A stretch of DNA of 64,000 nt from Nematopogon swammerdamellus (GCA_946902875.1 OX336351.1:4089761-4153760), one strand, 5' to 3'. Positions 42,069 to 53,425 are shown, counted from the first letter of the stretch. Numbers and translations: made by a program. Notes: generated by a model not told the origin, from the letters alone.

Positions 42069-42255
42069 GAGAGGGAGAGGGAGAGGGAGAGGGAGAGGGA
42101 GAGGGAGAGGGAGAGGGAGAGGGAGAGGGAGAGGGAGAGGGAGAGGGAGAGGGAGAGGGAGAGGGAGAGGGAGAGGGAGAGGGAGAGGGAGAATATAAGA
42201 GAAACGACAATTTATTATCATATTTGCGTTTAAATCGGATTTACTGTTAGATCGA
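41460..42255. repeat. Repeat with GGGAGA expansion
   Basis: GTTTGTTTGTTT and CACGCCTGAACGGCTGGACG lead in. A 130-bp piece (AAAAAGTGGTCAAGTTCGAG to GAGGGTTCCGTACCATCC) occurs twice (41580, 41712). It then passes into purine-rich DNA. Confidence 0.6.
42041..42192. repeat. (GGGAGA)n array, about 25 units
   Basis: Uninterrupted hexanucleotide run. Open frames on both strands here are artefacts of the repeat. Confidence 0.97.
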
Positions 42256-42396
42256 GTCTACAGCGAGCGAAGCCGCGGGCAAAAGCTATCCTCCATAAAA
42301 TTTAAGCCGATCATCTAAGTTCAATTAAAATTAGTACATGCACATTTAACTGAACTTTTGGAACTGAATTTTACTGTTTACTGGAACTGAACACAT

Positions 42397-42473
42397 GGAA
42401 CTGAATTTTATTTAGCCTATCCTGTGTCACGTATAGTACGTGACACAGGATAGGCTAAATAAAATTCAGTTCC
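42397..42473. repeat. Perfect palindrome, 37-base arms
   Basis: From ggaactgaattttatttagc to its inverse with a tag loop. The arms contain the TTTATTTAGCCTATCCTGTG segment of the 38995 repeat. Confidence 0.93.
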
Positions 42474-42559
42474 GGTTACGCTAATAGGTGGAATATTTTA
42501 CTTAGTTAGGTATCTAAAGTATTTCATTTATTTTAACTGAAGTTTCATAATTTAATAAC

Positions 42560-43935
42560 GATAGCTTTTTCCCGCGGTTTCGCTCGCGTGAAATTCGTAT
42601 TTCAAAAGAAGAAAGTTACTTAACTTAGGCCGGGGCCGGAGGGAGAACTGGATTCAGATAAACAATAAACATTCTCAAAGGAAGTAAGTAACATACCAAA
42701 GGCGAGGCCGAAGGCCGAGCTGCGTTCAGGGAGAGTATAAACCTTTTCGAAGAAAGTAAGTAACAAAGGGCGAGGCCGAAGGCCGAGCTGCGTTCAGGAA
42801 ACCTTCAACCTTCTCGAAGAAAGTAAGTAACTGAGGGCGAGGCCTAAGGTCGAGCTGCGTTCAGGAAGACTATAATCCTTCCCGAAGAAAGTAAGTAACT
42901 AAGGGCCTGGCCGAAGGCCGAGCTGTATCCTGGAAGACGCTGACAGTAAGTAACTATGGGCGATAGTTACTTACTTTCTTCAAGACGGTTTATAGTCTTC
43001 GTGAACGCAGCTCGGCCTTCGGCCTCGCCCTCAATTACTTGATTTCTTCGAAAAGGTTTATAGTCTTCCTGAACGCAGCTCGGCCTCCGGCCTCGCTCTT
43101 ATTTACTTACTTTCTTCGAGAAGGTTTATGGTCTTCCTGAACGCAGCTCGGCCTTCGGCATCGCCCTTATTTACTTACTTTCTTCGAAAAGGTTATCGCT
43201 TTCCTGAACGCAGCTCGGCCTTCGGCCTCGCCCTCAGTTACTTACTTTCTTCGAGAAGGTTTATGGTCTTCCTGAACGCAGCTCGGCCTTCGGCCTCGCC
43301 TTCTGTTACTTACTTTCTTCGAAAAGGTTATCGTCTTCCTGAACGCAGCTCGGCCTTCGGCCTCACCCTCAATTACTTCATTTCTTCGAGAAGGTTTATA
43401 GTCTACCTGGACGGAGCTCGGCCTTCGGCCTCGGCCTTATTTACTTACTTTCTTCGAGAAGGTTTATGGTCTTCCTGAACGCAGCTCGCCCTTCGGCCTC
43501 GCCCTCAGTTACTTACTTTCTTCGAGAATGTTTATCGTCTTCCTGAACGCAGCTCGGCCTTCGGCCTCGCCTTCTGTTACTTACTTTCTTCGAAAAGGTT
43601 ATCGTCTTCCTGAACGCAGCTCGGCCTTCGGCCTCGTCCTCAATTGCTTAATTTCTTCGAGAAGGTTTATAGTCTTCCTGAACGGAGCTCGGCCTTCGGC
43701 CTCGCCCTCAGTTACTTACTTTCATCAAGAAGGTTTATAGTCTTCCCGAACGCAGCTCGGCCTTCGGCCTCGCCCTCAGTCTTCCAGAATGCAACTCACC
43801 CTGAAGCCTCGCCGTTAGTTACTTACTTGAGTTGAGAAGGTTTATTGTTTACCTTAACGCAGATTGGCCTTAGTTACTTACTGTCTTCCTTTGAAATACG
43901 AATTTCACGCGAGCGAAGCCGCGGGCAAAAGCTAG
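42560..43935. mobile_element. Fold-back cluster with inverted 68-bp minisatellite arrays
   Basis: Outer ends AGCTTTTTCCCGCGGTTTCG and GAAGCCGCGGGCAAAAGCT. 42670-42955 has about 4-5 units in one orientation; 42970-43870 has about 13 of the reverse complement. Unit core: GAACGCAGCTCGGCCTTCGG, then TTACTTACTTTCTTCGAGAA. Confidence 0.85.
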
Positions 43936-44105
43936 TTTTTAATAAAAAAAAAATGTAAAATTTATATAAAAAGAAACGTGTAAAGAAATGGATGAAACAA
44001 TAAACAATTATTATTGTAATAATAACAATTCTATGAAAATACGAACGATCGTTTTGCGCTTTTCTGGTTTGAAATGAAAAATTGTTGCGCTCTGCTGATT
44101 TTTTT

Positions 44106-44345
44106 TAAATTCTTTTTTTATGGATGCTGACACGGTTGGCTACATCACCTACAACATCCGTGATGTCAGCACATAACACCGGGTGAACTAGGTGCCATGT
44201 CAGCCTTTCCCTTCATTTCATGTCGGCTACGAACTATTTACATAGCCTTTTCGACCGACGTTTCGCTCAGTGCGGTGGTATCAACCCGGCCGGGATAAAC
44301 CCTACCACCTAGTAAGGTAAGAAGGGAAATGACCTAAAATCGACT
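44106..44345 (-). mobile_element. tRNA/5S-type SINE, 3' portion
   Basis: Poly-T, ATGGATGCTGACACGGTTGG to CCTAGTAAGGTAAGAAGGGA. Confidence 0.8.
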
Positions 44346-44519
44346 TTCAAGTTATGTTGAGAATCCTGTGCGGGTCCGTGCTCCACCTAGGTTCTCCACC
44401 TGGGTGAAGCATGGGATACTTACAGGTTTTCATGCTCCAACTGATATGATATTATTGTACAGCCCAGTACAGTTAATTATTCAAATCATGTCCCTGTTGA
44501 AATATTGAAAGTTCCAATA

Positions 44520-45060
44520 GATCTGACGGAAAAATTTACGTCCATACCTACACCTGCTGCTTCGTCGTTCGGTGTAAAACTGTAGGTCCCTTCCCTTGCC
44601 CCTTACTAGGTGAGGTGGTAGGCTCAAATTGTAGCCGACTGGTTTGGTACCACCGTACTGGTTTTTTTTATGTATCCGGGTGGCTGAGTCGGAGGGGCCA
44701 AAGCGCATGCTCCGACCAGTCAATATCACCTCCGAGAAGGTAGGTGCCATACCGGAGACTTCCCTGGATTGCTGGCTATACTGGACTAGAGGAGAACACA
44801 ACCGAGGCTGCTATGCTAACCAACCCAGTCGGCTACAATTTGAGCCTACCACCTAGTAAGGGGCAAGGGAAGGAACCTACAGTTTTACACCGGTTCCGAA
44901 CGATGAAGCAGCAGGTGTAGGTATGCACGTAAATTATTTCGTCAGAAAAAACTCATTGGTACACGCCGACCGGATTTGAACCTCGGACCGCTAGCATGAG
45001 AAGCAGATGCTCAAACCACTCGGCCACCCGCCGCTTGGATGTAAGATGGCCGCACTGAAA
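44520..45060 (+). mobile_element. SINE split by an inverted SINE
   Basis: The plus-strand copy runs 44520-44661 (to CCGTACTGG) and resumes at 45035 (TGGATGTAAGATGGCCGC). The break holds the minus-strand copy at 44662-45034. Confidence 0.85.
44662..45034 (-). mobile_element. Inserted SINE with Ser/Leu-tRNA-like head
   Basis: T8 then ATGTATCCGGGTGGCTGAGT, ending CCACTCGGCCACCCGCCGC. Confidence 0.88.
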
Positions 45061-45785
45061 ATATATATTAACGTTTAGGTACATAGAACAGCTTATCTAA
45101 ATACCTACTTTTGTTCAGATAAAATCCAACTTCACAACAAGAGCAGTGACAAACAAAACACAATGGAACCGACTGGAAACGCCTCTCTAAATAAGTTTAG
45201 TTGAAATTGGCAATATAAGAACGCATCTACTAGAGGCGAACGACCTAATCCGAGTCGAGGGTCGCAGTATTTAAGAGGCGGTTTTATTATATTTCTGTAT
45301 AAGAACAAACCAAGGTCCACGTGTGTGTTGTTAGGACCATTATCCTTGCTGATACAAACTAGGATTATTATAATTCAGTCGGTTATAAAATTGGTGGTGA
45401 ATGTACTGACTGACATAGGTAAGATTTTTAAATGTTCATTTTTAAAATTTGAAATTATTTGAAATGAAATGATGAAATTGTTTACTCGGAAAACTCACAG
45501 TTTATACAACATATCTATGTTGCAAGCGGTTTTTCATATACATTCCTGAACCAGAAAAAGATTTTCTCATATTTACCTGGAAATCATTTACAGAAAAATG
45601 TATGTACAAAAATTACTATACCACTGTGCCGTAAAACAAAGAAGTGAATATAATAAATAGTTATTACCTATTTATAATATGTATATAATAAATAAAAAAA
45701 TATAAATAATGAACAATAAAAAACATTATTTAACACTCAAATATAAGAAATAATTTTTATTGCTATTTTCTGTTTAGCTAAATTT
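45061..45785. other. Nothing recognised
   Basis: AT-rich; no family-like ORF or repeat identified. Confidence 0.4.
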
Positions 45786-45789
45786 ATTT

Positions 45790-46100
45790 TATTGCTTAAA
45801 ATAAATTTCGGGACCTGTACAATAAACGTCGTACGGGACCTGTATGTCCGAGGGCTGTATCTCTTGACCATAATAGGTAGCCCGTTGAAATTTTCAAAGA
45901 ATATTTTTTATTATGGCCGTTATAACAATACTTAAATAATAAAATGAAATAAAAATTAAAAAATTCACGGGGGTCCCCATACAAGAAACTAAAAAGTGTA
46001 TGCGCGTCATCTACCGAAAACAGTATGAAGCAGCGCTGACCATGACATGGCGATACGGAACCCTCGGGCGCAAGTTCGACTCGCATTTGGCCGGTTTTTT
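45790..46100 (-). mobile_element. AAGTGCGAGT / GGGTCCCGTAC repeat
   Basis: GTACGGGACCTGTATGTCCG to CGATACGGAACCCTCGGGCG and the GTTCGACTCGCATTTGGCCGG end. Confidence 0.75.
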
Positions 46101-46254
46101 AACATAGCCGCGCCGCTGCCTCCGCCGCGCCGCCGCCGTAGCGCAGCTCGCTAGAAACTAGTGAGATGACAAGGTTCTATTAAGTGTTTGAAATTGACAC
46201 TTAGGGTACATCACCCACCACATGCTCAAAAAAAGCTTGAAACAAAAATAATTT

Positions 46255-46586
46255 TTTTTAAATTTTTTTTTTATTGATGCTGACACGATTGTCTTCATCA
46301 CCTACAACATCCGTGATGTCAGCCCATAACACCGGATGAACTTGGTGCCACGTCAGTGATTCCCTTCGGTCGTGGCGGCTACACTGAACTGGACGGAAAA
46401 CACAAACTATTTACATAGCCGTTTCGACCGACCTTTCATTCAGTGCGGTGGTACCAACCCGGGCGGGTTGAACCCTACCACCTAGTAATATAAGAAGGGA
46501 GTCATATCCCTTAGTCGCCTTTTACGACATACACGGGGAGAGATGCAGTGGGGCTATTATTTTAAAGTATCGGCCCCACACGGTAC
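46255..46586 (-). mobile_element. Hybrid SINE: GGGGCCGGTACTT head, common tail
   Basis: Poly-T, GATGCTGACACGATTGTC, to CGGCCCCACACGGTAC. Confidence 0.83.
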
Positions 46587-46944
46587 AATTTGATTTAATT
46601 CCCAATAATAATCTGTTCTTTATTTATTATCGACGACAACGTAAGAATCGAGAAGCAATCAAAAGAAATCCTATTTACCTACGTATGAGCTAAAACACGA
46701 ATTACATCACAATATAATTAAATTAACTCATTATAGCTTTCTCAATCCAATCGTAACGTGCAAATACAAAATGTACGAGCGATTTAGAATTTTTCATTCG
46801 AGCAGTCTGCCAAGACAATGCCGCGGAAACGCACGCGTTTCCCCCTCGCTGGAAGTCAACAATTATGCCAGCAGAGTTCGAACCGAGATGGTTCGCACCA
46901 GGGTTGTTGCTGATGCACATTTTTTCACTGCATGATCATCATCA

Positions 46945-47555
46945 TGCATCAGCATTAGCTGATGCTGATGCTGATGCTGATATTTTATCATTGACATCAG
47001 CTGATGCTGATGCTGATATTTTATCATTGACATCAGCTGATGCTGATGCTGATGCTGATATTTTATCATTGACATCAGCTGATGCTGATGCTGATATTTT
47101 ATCATTGACATCAGCTGATGCTGATGCTGATGCTGATATTTTATCATTGACATCAGCTGATGCTGATGCTGATATTTTATCATTGACATCAGCTGATGCT
47201 GATGCTGATATTTTATCATTGACATCAGCTGATGCTGATGCTGATATTTTATAATTGACATCAGCTGATGCTGATGCTGATATTTTATAATTGACATCAG
47301 CTGATGCTGATGCTGATGCTGATATTTTATCATTGACATCAGCTGATGCTGATGCTGATATTTTATCATTGACATCAGCTGATGCTGATGCTGATATTTT
47401 ATCATTGACATCAACTGATGCTGATGCTGATATTTTATCATTGACATCAACTGATGCTGATGCTGATATTTTATCATTGACATCAGCTGATGCTGATGCT
47501 GATGCTGATATTTTATCATTGACATCAGCGGATGCTGATGCTGATGCTGATTTTA
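46945..47555. repeat. 36/42-bp satellite, about 16 units
   Basis: Unit GACATCAGCTGATGCTGATG plus CTGATATTTTATCATT; length varies by one GATGCT. Multiples of six keep frames open on both strands. Confidence 0.95.
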
Positions 47556-47899
47556 ATTATTTTCTTTAAAAAAAGGGAAAAATATTGAACTATATGAATA
47601 TTATGTATGAATTTATATCCAAAATTTTGAGTGGTATTGAAATAAAAGATTGTGTTTTAATAATTTTGTAAAATAAAAAAAAAAAATAAGCAATCTGATA
47701 CCAGTACCAGTTTATTAATTATCTTAGCAATTAAATTATTAGTATTGGATGGAACTTTGGAACTATTTGGAACTGTATGTGCTGCTTTTTCGGCTTCGAG
47801 TTTGTTCAGAGAAGGTTTGCCATTAATAATCAGCATCGATCAATGCGGATGCTGATGCGATGCTGATGTTGAAAATGATGCTGAAGTTCCGCGGATGCT

Positions 47900-48232
47900 G
47901 TTTTTTTTTTTATGTAAACTGACATGGTTGGCTACATCACCTACAACATCCGTGATGTCAGCCCATAACACCGGGTGAACTTGGTGTCACGTCAGTGCTT
48001 CCCTTCGGTCGTGCCGGCTACACTGAACTGGACGGAAAACACAAACTATTTACATAGCCGTTTCGACCGACCTTTCATTCAGTGCGGTGGTACCAACCCG
48101 GGCGGGTTAAACCCTACCACCTAGTAATATAATATAAGAAGGGAGTCATATCCCTTAGTCGCCTTTTACGACATACACGGGGAGAGATGCAGTGGGGCTA
48201 TTCTTTTAAAGTACCGGCCCCACACGGTACAA
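47900..48232 (-). mobile_element. Hybrid SINE nested in the hAT element
   Basis: Poly-T, ATGTAAACTGACATGGTTGG, to CGGCCCCACACGGTAC. Confidence 0.85.
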
Positions 48233-48684
48233 TCCGGTATGCTGATGCTGATGTCGGCAACAACCCTGGTTCGCACTGTCAATCGAATGTGACGGCGGCG
48301 ATCGGGTGCGGAACGATTCGTTTCATTCGCTGCGAATCGTGCGCTTGTGGGCGTTTCCGAGGCAACAACTAGAATATAGAACAAAAGAAATGCAATCTGT
48401 GTTTATTGCAATTGGCCCGCAATGATGTTAGCTGAAATTAGCTGTATAATCTATGGACATACCTTAAATATACTTGCCTCCCTTTGTGTTGCCGATGGTC
48501 GGTCGGTTTTCGATGTGGCGCGTCCTTGGAGGTGATCGGAGCTTCGAGGCACTTCTGACTGACTCAGCCACTCTTACCGGATTGCATACGGAAAAAAACA
48601 CATTACCCTCCTTTGCGTCGCGCAGTCGGGTAAAAAGAAGAAGGGAAGGTTGTTACGCTTTGTATCGGGATAGCGACATCTATG

Positions 48685-48868
48685 CGATATTCCTTTGAAC
48701 AAGATGGCCGCATAGCAGCCTCGGTTGTGTTCTCCTCTAGTCCAGTATGCAGCCATCCAGGGAAGTCTAGGGTATGGCACCTACATTCTCGGAGGTGATA
48801 TTGGCTAGTCAGAGCATGTGCTTTGGCCCCTCTGACTCAGACACCCATACCGGATTAGGTTCATAAAA
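48685..48868 (+). mobile_element. SINE 3' portion
   Basis: GATGGCCGCATAGCAGCCTC to CCATACCGGATTAGG and A-run. Confidence 0.75.
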
Positions 48869-48884
48869 AAAAATTATATTTCAC

Positions 48885-49035
48885 CCAAGTATAGTCTCGG
48901 GTCCGTTAAGAGAGGCGTGAAAAGAAACCTGTCAGTCAGGCCGACATGTCATTTGCAAGCCCCGCGTCCATGGGCGTCGTTAGAGATCTTATGGGTGGCT
49001 CGGCACCATATGTCGCGCTTTTTATTAAAGAAAAA
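48885..49035 (+). mobile_element. LINE 3' tail
   Basis: GTCTCGGGTCCGTTAAGAGA, CCATGGGCGTCGTTAGAGAT, CATATGTCGCG. Confidence 0.65.
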
Positions 49036-49169
49036 AAACAATGGTTCGACTTCAAAAGACTCTCACAGATGGCACCGCGCCGGGCGGCGCAGCCAATGCT
49101 GCTCTACGCGTAGCGCTGCCCAATCAATGAGGAGCGTTGCTACTTGCCGTTCGTACTTTCATGACGTTT

Positions 49170-49790
49170 CACTTTTTCTGAATTAGGTCCCCATCCCAAA
49201 CATGGGTTTTAGGCAGTTTATTGAGTCCAAGGCCAAAACCGCATCAAAACAACTGGGGATCCTATACCGAAATAGGAGGTTCTTCTCACCGGCACAACTA
49301 CTCATGTTGTACAAATCACAGATATAGGCCGGTGATGGAACACTGTAGCTACGTTTGGCAAGGCAGCCCCCAGTATCTGTTGGCGTACTTGGATTCAATA
49401 CAGCGCCGAGCCGTCCGTCTGGTGGGAGACCTGAAACTGACTGATGATCTGGAGTCTCTCAGTCACGGACGATTTGTAGGGTCACTTAATCTGTTCTACA
49501 GGTACTATCATGGAAGCTGCTCGGAGGAACTTGCTTCCCTTATTCCTTGCCATCCAACCTATCTTCGCAGCACTCGCCGCAGAGAAACTGAACACCCTTT
49601 TGGGCTTTTGAGAACCCATCGATTCTCAAAATCGTTTCTTTGTCGCACCGCTCGGGTGTGGAACTGTCCCCCGGCGAGTGTGTTCCCCGAATCCTTTAAC
49701 CTGGGTGTCTTCAAACGTCGTATCAACGGGCTAGACAACCTAGCAACAGTCCGCGAATCTGCTGGCATGGCGCCTCACTGAGCGTGGTTT
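49170..49790 (+). pseudogene. CR1/jockey-like reverse transcriptase C-terminal fragment, frameshifted
   Basis: One frame reads AKTASKQLGILYRNRRFFSP and QLLMLYKSQI, then a frame change near 49330. The next reads PVMEHCSYVWQGSP, LDSIQRRAVRLVGD, the long middle, RVWNCPPASVFPESFNLGVF and KRRI. This is the usual end of a common lepidopteran LINE RT. Catalytic motifs are missing. Confidence 0.8.
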
Positions 49791-49799
49791 CGCGAGGAG

Positions 49800-50270
49800 A
49801 GGGGTTTTTGGCTCGTTAAAAAGCTTCGCTTCAAAAATCTATGAAGCATCTGCAGTTGCATTCTCACTTTTTACCCAACTGTACATAAACGGAAACTTTG
49901 GATTATGTTACATCCATATTGTCGCTGGAAATTCGGTTGTTCTTTGGCGAGCATTATAAAATCTTTCCTTTGTATTCCTGCTCTAATCCTGTTCTACGCA
50001 GATATAATTACAGTTTGAACACGAACAGGTGGATTGAATTATGCATACAGTGGTTAATTTAGTTAGACAATATACCTCGCTCGTGTGACGCGCGTTGTCC
50101 GTTACGCCGGCCGGACCATCGCAATTCTTTTGTTCGTCTATCACTGAACATGGCAGCTCATAGCTTTGTTGAGTGATAGTGGGAGGATCTTTGGAAAATG
50201 CCATTGTTTATTGTATCATCTCGGCCTTGATCTTATTTAGTTAGCGGTTACGGACATTTTGCAAGTTTTT
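49800..50270. other. Nothing recognised
   Basis: No family-like ORF or repeat identified. Confidence 0.4.
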
Positions 50271-50315
50271 TAGGGTTTCTTATCCGTACGGAATCCCTAT
50301 TACTAAGCCGATATA

Positions 50316-50810
50316 TAAGGTCTTTCAATAGTAGGTAGAGTGTTTTCATTTTACGAAGGCACGAGGGGTATGAGGTAGAAAGTGGTGTGAGACCGCGCGG
50401 AGCTCAGTGGAGAACGACTCGGTTCGACGGAGGGACGCGGAGACGTGTAGAACGTGTGTACCGACCTAACATCGAGTTCGTTCTCTACTGAGCTCCGCGC
50501 GGTCGCCTATCGCACCGCTTCCTACCTCGTACCCCTCGTGCCTTCGTAAAATGAAAACACTCTAACGATACGCTAAGGCTAAGGGGTGTATGTGCATCAG
50601 ATACTGATCACGTTCCCATAAATTTTTTTTTTGTACGATATAAAAAACGTACTTATTAAGCTGAAATACGCGCACTTAACGTATTCAATTTGAGGAGACG
50701 AGTGAGTAGGTTTTATAAATCGTAAAAAAAAAAATTGGTATGGGAACGTGATTAGTATCTGATACACTTACACCCCTTAGCGTATCGTTACCTACTAATG
50801 AAAGACCTTA
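50316..50810. mobile_element. TA-flanked MITE, TIR TAAGGTCTTTCA
   Basis: Long inverted ends (TAAGGTCTTTCAATAGTAGG, then GATACGCTAAGG..CAGATACTGATCACGT) facing their inverse at 50740-50810. The left repeat is split by the element at 50338. Confidence 0.85.
50338..50562. mobile_element. Second fold-back MITE inside the first, TA target
   Basis: GAGTGTTTTCATTTTACGAA ends with exact inverse, TA at 50336-50337 and 50563-50564, 225 bp. Confidence 0.88.
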
Positions 50811-51117
50811 TAATAGAGGGGAGAGAAAAAAGGCAAAATTTAGCTTCTCAAAAAAACAAAAAATGAACCAGCTCCTCCAACTCAACAAGCACACTGAGAA
50901 ACAAATAAATAATAAAAAGTTAAATTACAAATTAAAAAAAAAACACGTCACACAAAAACACAATTTCTGTTTACTTACATAAAGGGGTCGGGGGGCCGCT
51001 AAGTAAATACCCGCGCAGCTCTGACTTTTATATTTTACTAAATGGGCATTATTTTTGACATTATTATAAGTCATGTCTCTAAGTCGGTCGGGAACTTTTT
51101 TTAAAGTAATTCAACTT

Positions 51118-51290
51118 TTTAGGGTTCCGTATCCGGTACGGGACCCTATTACTAAGCTTACGCCGTCTGTCCGTCTGTCTGTCCGTGCGGCCGTCTGTCT
51201 GTCTGAGGGATGTATCTCTTGAACCGTAATAGGTAGCCTCGGTCGGTCGGTCCTCGGTGCGCGAGTTCGACTCGCACTTGGCCGGTTTTT
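51118..51290 (-). mobile_element. AAGTGCGAGT / GGGTCCCGTAC repeat, deleted copy
   Basis: GGGTTCCGTATCCGGTACGG, (CTGT)n, GAACCGTAATAGGTAGCC, GTTCGACTCGCACTTGGCCGG. Confidence 0.7.
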
Positions 51291-51489
51291 TATAATTATA
51301 AGGCGGCGAAATAGTCACCACATGAATAGTCACCACCGCACCGGTTGCACCGCCGAACTACCGACCCAGGCCACCCCAGGCTGACATAGTTTCAAGTCTA
51401 GGTTCAAGTATTACCCATAAATATTCGACATGGTACATACATATTGAAGGTAAAAAATATTGTGAATATTTCGCGTAATATCAATAGCT

Positions 51490-51866
51490 ATTACTAATAA
51501 TAAATATGTTGTAAGGGATGGTCATGGAGTAAGTTGCTTTGTTTTAATGAGATATTGCGTTTGTAGACTCTACGTATGATAGGTACACATACTAAAACTA
51601 AACTGATGAATTAAAAAAATATGTTCTGTATGTATGTTCCTCTATAACTCTTAAACCGATCATCCGAATTTAATGAAACTTAGTACAAGCACATATAATA
51701 ATACTATACGGGACAAAGGATGGGCCAAATAAAATTCTACCTTTTACGCTAAGATGTTGCTCTCAAGGTAACGCAGGAATGCAGCTTGGCCTTCTTTCTT
51801 ACTTACTCACTTTCTTATTTTTAAATACTAATTTCACGCGAGCGAAGCCGCAGGCAAAAGCTAGTG
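51490..51866 (-). mobile_element. AGCTTTTGCCCGCGGCTTCG repeat, inverted copy
   Basis: GTAAGGGATGGTCATGGAG to CACGCGAGCGAAGCCGCAGG and CAAAAGCTAGT. Contains one copy of the segment expanded at 42560-43935 (GCAGCTTGGCCTTC, TTACTTACTCACTTTC). Confidence 0.75.
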
Positions 51867-52070
51867 ACCACAATAAAAAACAGCCGAAAGTTGCATGTTT
51901 CCTTGCTATTATATCCGTCGGCGGCGTGAGAACGCTTGGGTGACTAATGCCGCCATGTTTGGTGCTGGTCTGACCTTGACCAGAGAAGTGAGGTCTTCGT
52001 CCGTAACATATCGCGTAGTTTTTGGTAACAAAATAACAACACTTTGTATCTTTATAACAACGTAAGTAAA

Positions 52071-52225
52071 AATCCCGGCAGCAAAGATAGCGTGTCGAGC
52101 TTTAGAAAGAGACAATCCCTGTGATCCCTGTCGCACAGAGACGTGCGTGTTCGTGCGACAGAGACGAGACGCTCTACAACCGGATTGCCTCTTTCTAAAG
52201 TCCGATGTGCATTATATTTATTGCC
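52071..52225. mobile_element. Fold-back MITE, 36504 family
   Basis: GTGTCGAGCTTTAGAAAGAG and GCCTCTTTCTAAAGTCCGA ends. Confidence 0.75.
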
Positions 52226-52227
52226 GC

Positions 52228-52348
52228 GTATAGTGCCCGGCACGTAACTTGGCCGCTGTGCGAGCGGGACAGCGTTATACCAACGATGGCATGCGTATAA
52301 CGTCGTCCCTCTCGCACAGAGGCCAAGTTACGTGCCGCGCGCTATACT
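52228..52348. mobile_element. Second fold-back MITE, adjacent
   Basis: TATAGTGCCCGGCACGTAAC and AGTTACGTGCCGCGCGCTATA-type arms around CAACGATGGCATGCG. Confidence 0.78.
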
Positions 52349-52377
52349 GTACCTAAATAATTATTATTGGTTTTTTA

Positions 52378-52570
52378 TTTTTTTTTATTATGGAAACTGA
52401 CACGGTTGGCAACATCACCTACAACGTCCGTGATGTCCAGCCCATAACACCGGGTGAACTAGGTGCCATGTCAGTGCTTCCCCCTTTGATCGTGCCGGCT
52501 ACACTGAACTGGTCGGAAAACACAAACTATTTACATAGCCGTTTTGACCGACGTTTCATTCAGTGTAGGA
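52378..52570 (-). mobile_element. tRNA/5S-type SINE, 3' portion
   Basis: Poly-T, ATGGAAACTGACACGGTTGG to TTTCATTCAGTGTAGG, where it is cut. Confidence 0.8.
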
Positions 52571-52601
52571 AATATCTTCATTTGACAAATGCGACCTATA
52601 C

Positions 52602-53425
52602 AGGGTGTCCCAGAAACCGAAGATAATCCTTCGACAGCTGATAGGGCTGCTAATTACCTCTCAGAATATCTAATTTTAGGTTTAGTAAAAATGGCTTAGT
52701 TTTTGAGATAAGTATTGTCATTTTTGTAAAAATCCAAAATGTTCTCTTCTCCCTCAGCTCATTTTTTTAAATGCCACAAGTACAAATTTAAGATTTTCTT
52801 AAATCTAGTTTGTGTCAAATAGTCCTAAAAAGTGAGGCTTTCACACGGTATAATTTATTTTTTCATGTTTAATCCTGCTTAGCTGAAAAACGACTTAAGA
52901 GCCACGTGTAACATTTTTTTCAGCCTCGTCCCTTGAATTTGCCCATTCGCGGTGAAATAAAAATTACTACACTAAAGTGGAATTATGCAACAAAAATACG
53001 CCCATCTGATGTAGTTTTTAAAATCGTACATCACTTACCGATTTGCCCAATAATTTATGAGATATTATTATTTATCTACAAAAGGACCTCGGAATTTGAT
53101 AACTGTTCTACCAACTACGAATTGGAATAAAATAAACACTTGAAGTAATTGGTCTTTATTAACCTGTTAAAGTAGATATGTCCAAATTGTTTACCACTTG
53201 CACGAATGCTAGCTCGACATCTTCTCACAAATGCCCGGTTGATGCGTCGAGCAAGTACTCGATGTAAGTGCAGATACGTCCACCTGAGCTGCTGCCGTAC
53301 CTCTTTCTTTGAGCTCTATCAAGATTTTCGCCGGGATCCGTAAACTTTTTCTTTTAAATAGCCACAATAATAAAAATCTAACGGATTTAAATCCGGTGAT
53401 CAAGACGTCCGATCCATCTGTGGGG
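52602..53425 (-). pseudogene. Truncated IS630/Tc1-mariner-type element with transposase end
   Basis: Left end ACAGGGTGTCCCA. Minus-strand translation from about 53407 gives SPDLNPLDFYYCGYLKEKVY then a stop: the DDE transposase motif around the last acidic residue, decayed. The other end is lost at the repeat starting about 53426. Confidence 0.65.

Larger units (their letters stand above)
46899..48268. mobile_element. Non-autonomous hAT with GATGCT-rich interior
   Basis: Ends CAGGGTTGTTGCTGATGC and GGCAACAACCCTG, identical 8-bp flanks GTTCGCAC at 46891-46898 and 48269-48276. The inside is a 36/42-bp satellite and a nested SINE; no transposase. Confidence 0.88.

Noticed and set aside
41814..42250. 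Pro/Leu, Pro/Ser and Gly/Arg/Glu repeat ORFs
   Set aside because: All are readings of the (GGGAGA)n array.
46863..47569. Two long ORFs reading MSMIKYQHQHQL and ADADILSLTS repeats
   Set aside because: Both come from the GATGCT satellite whose units are multiples of three.
49559..49768. Minus-strand ORF
   Set aside because: Shadow of the CR1-like RT fragment on the plus strand.
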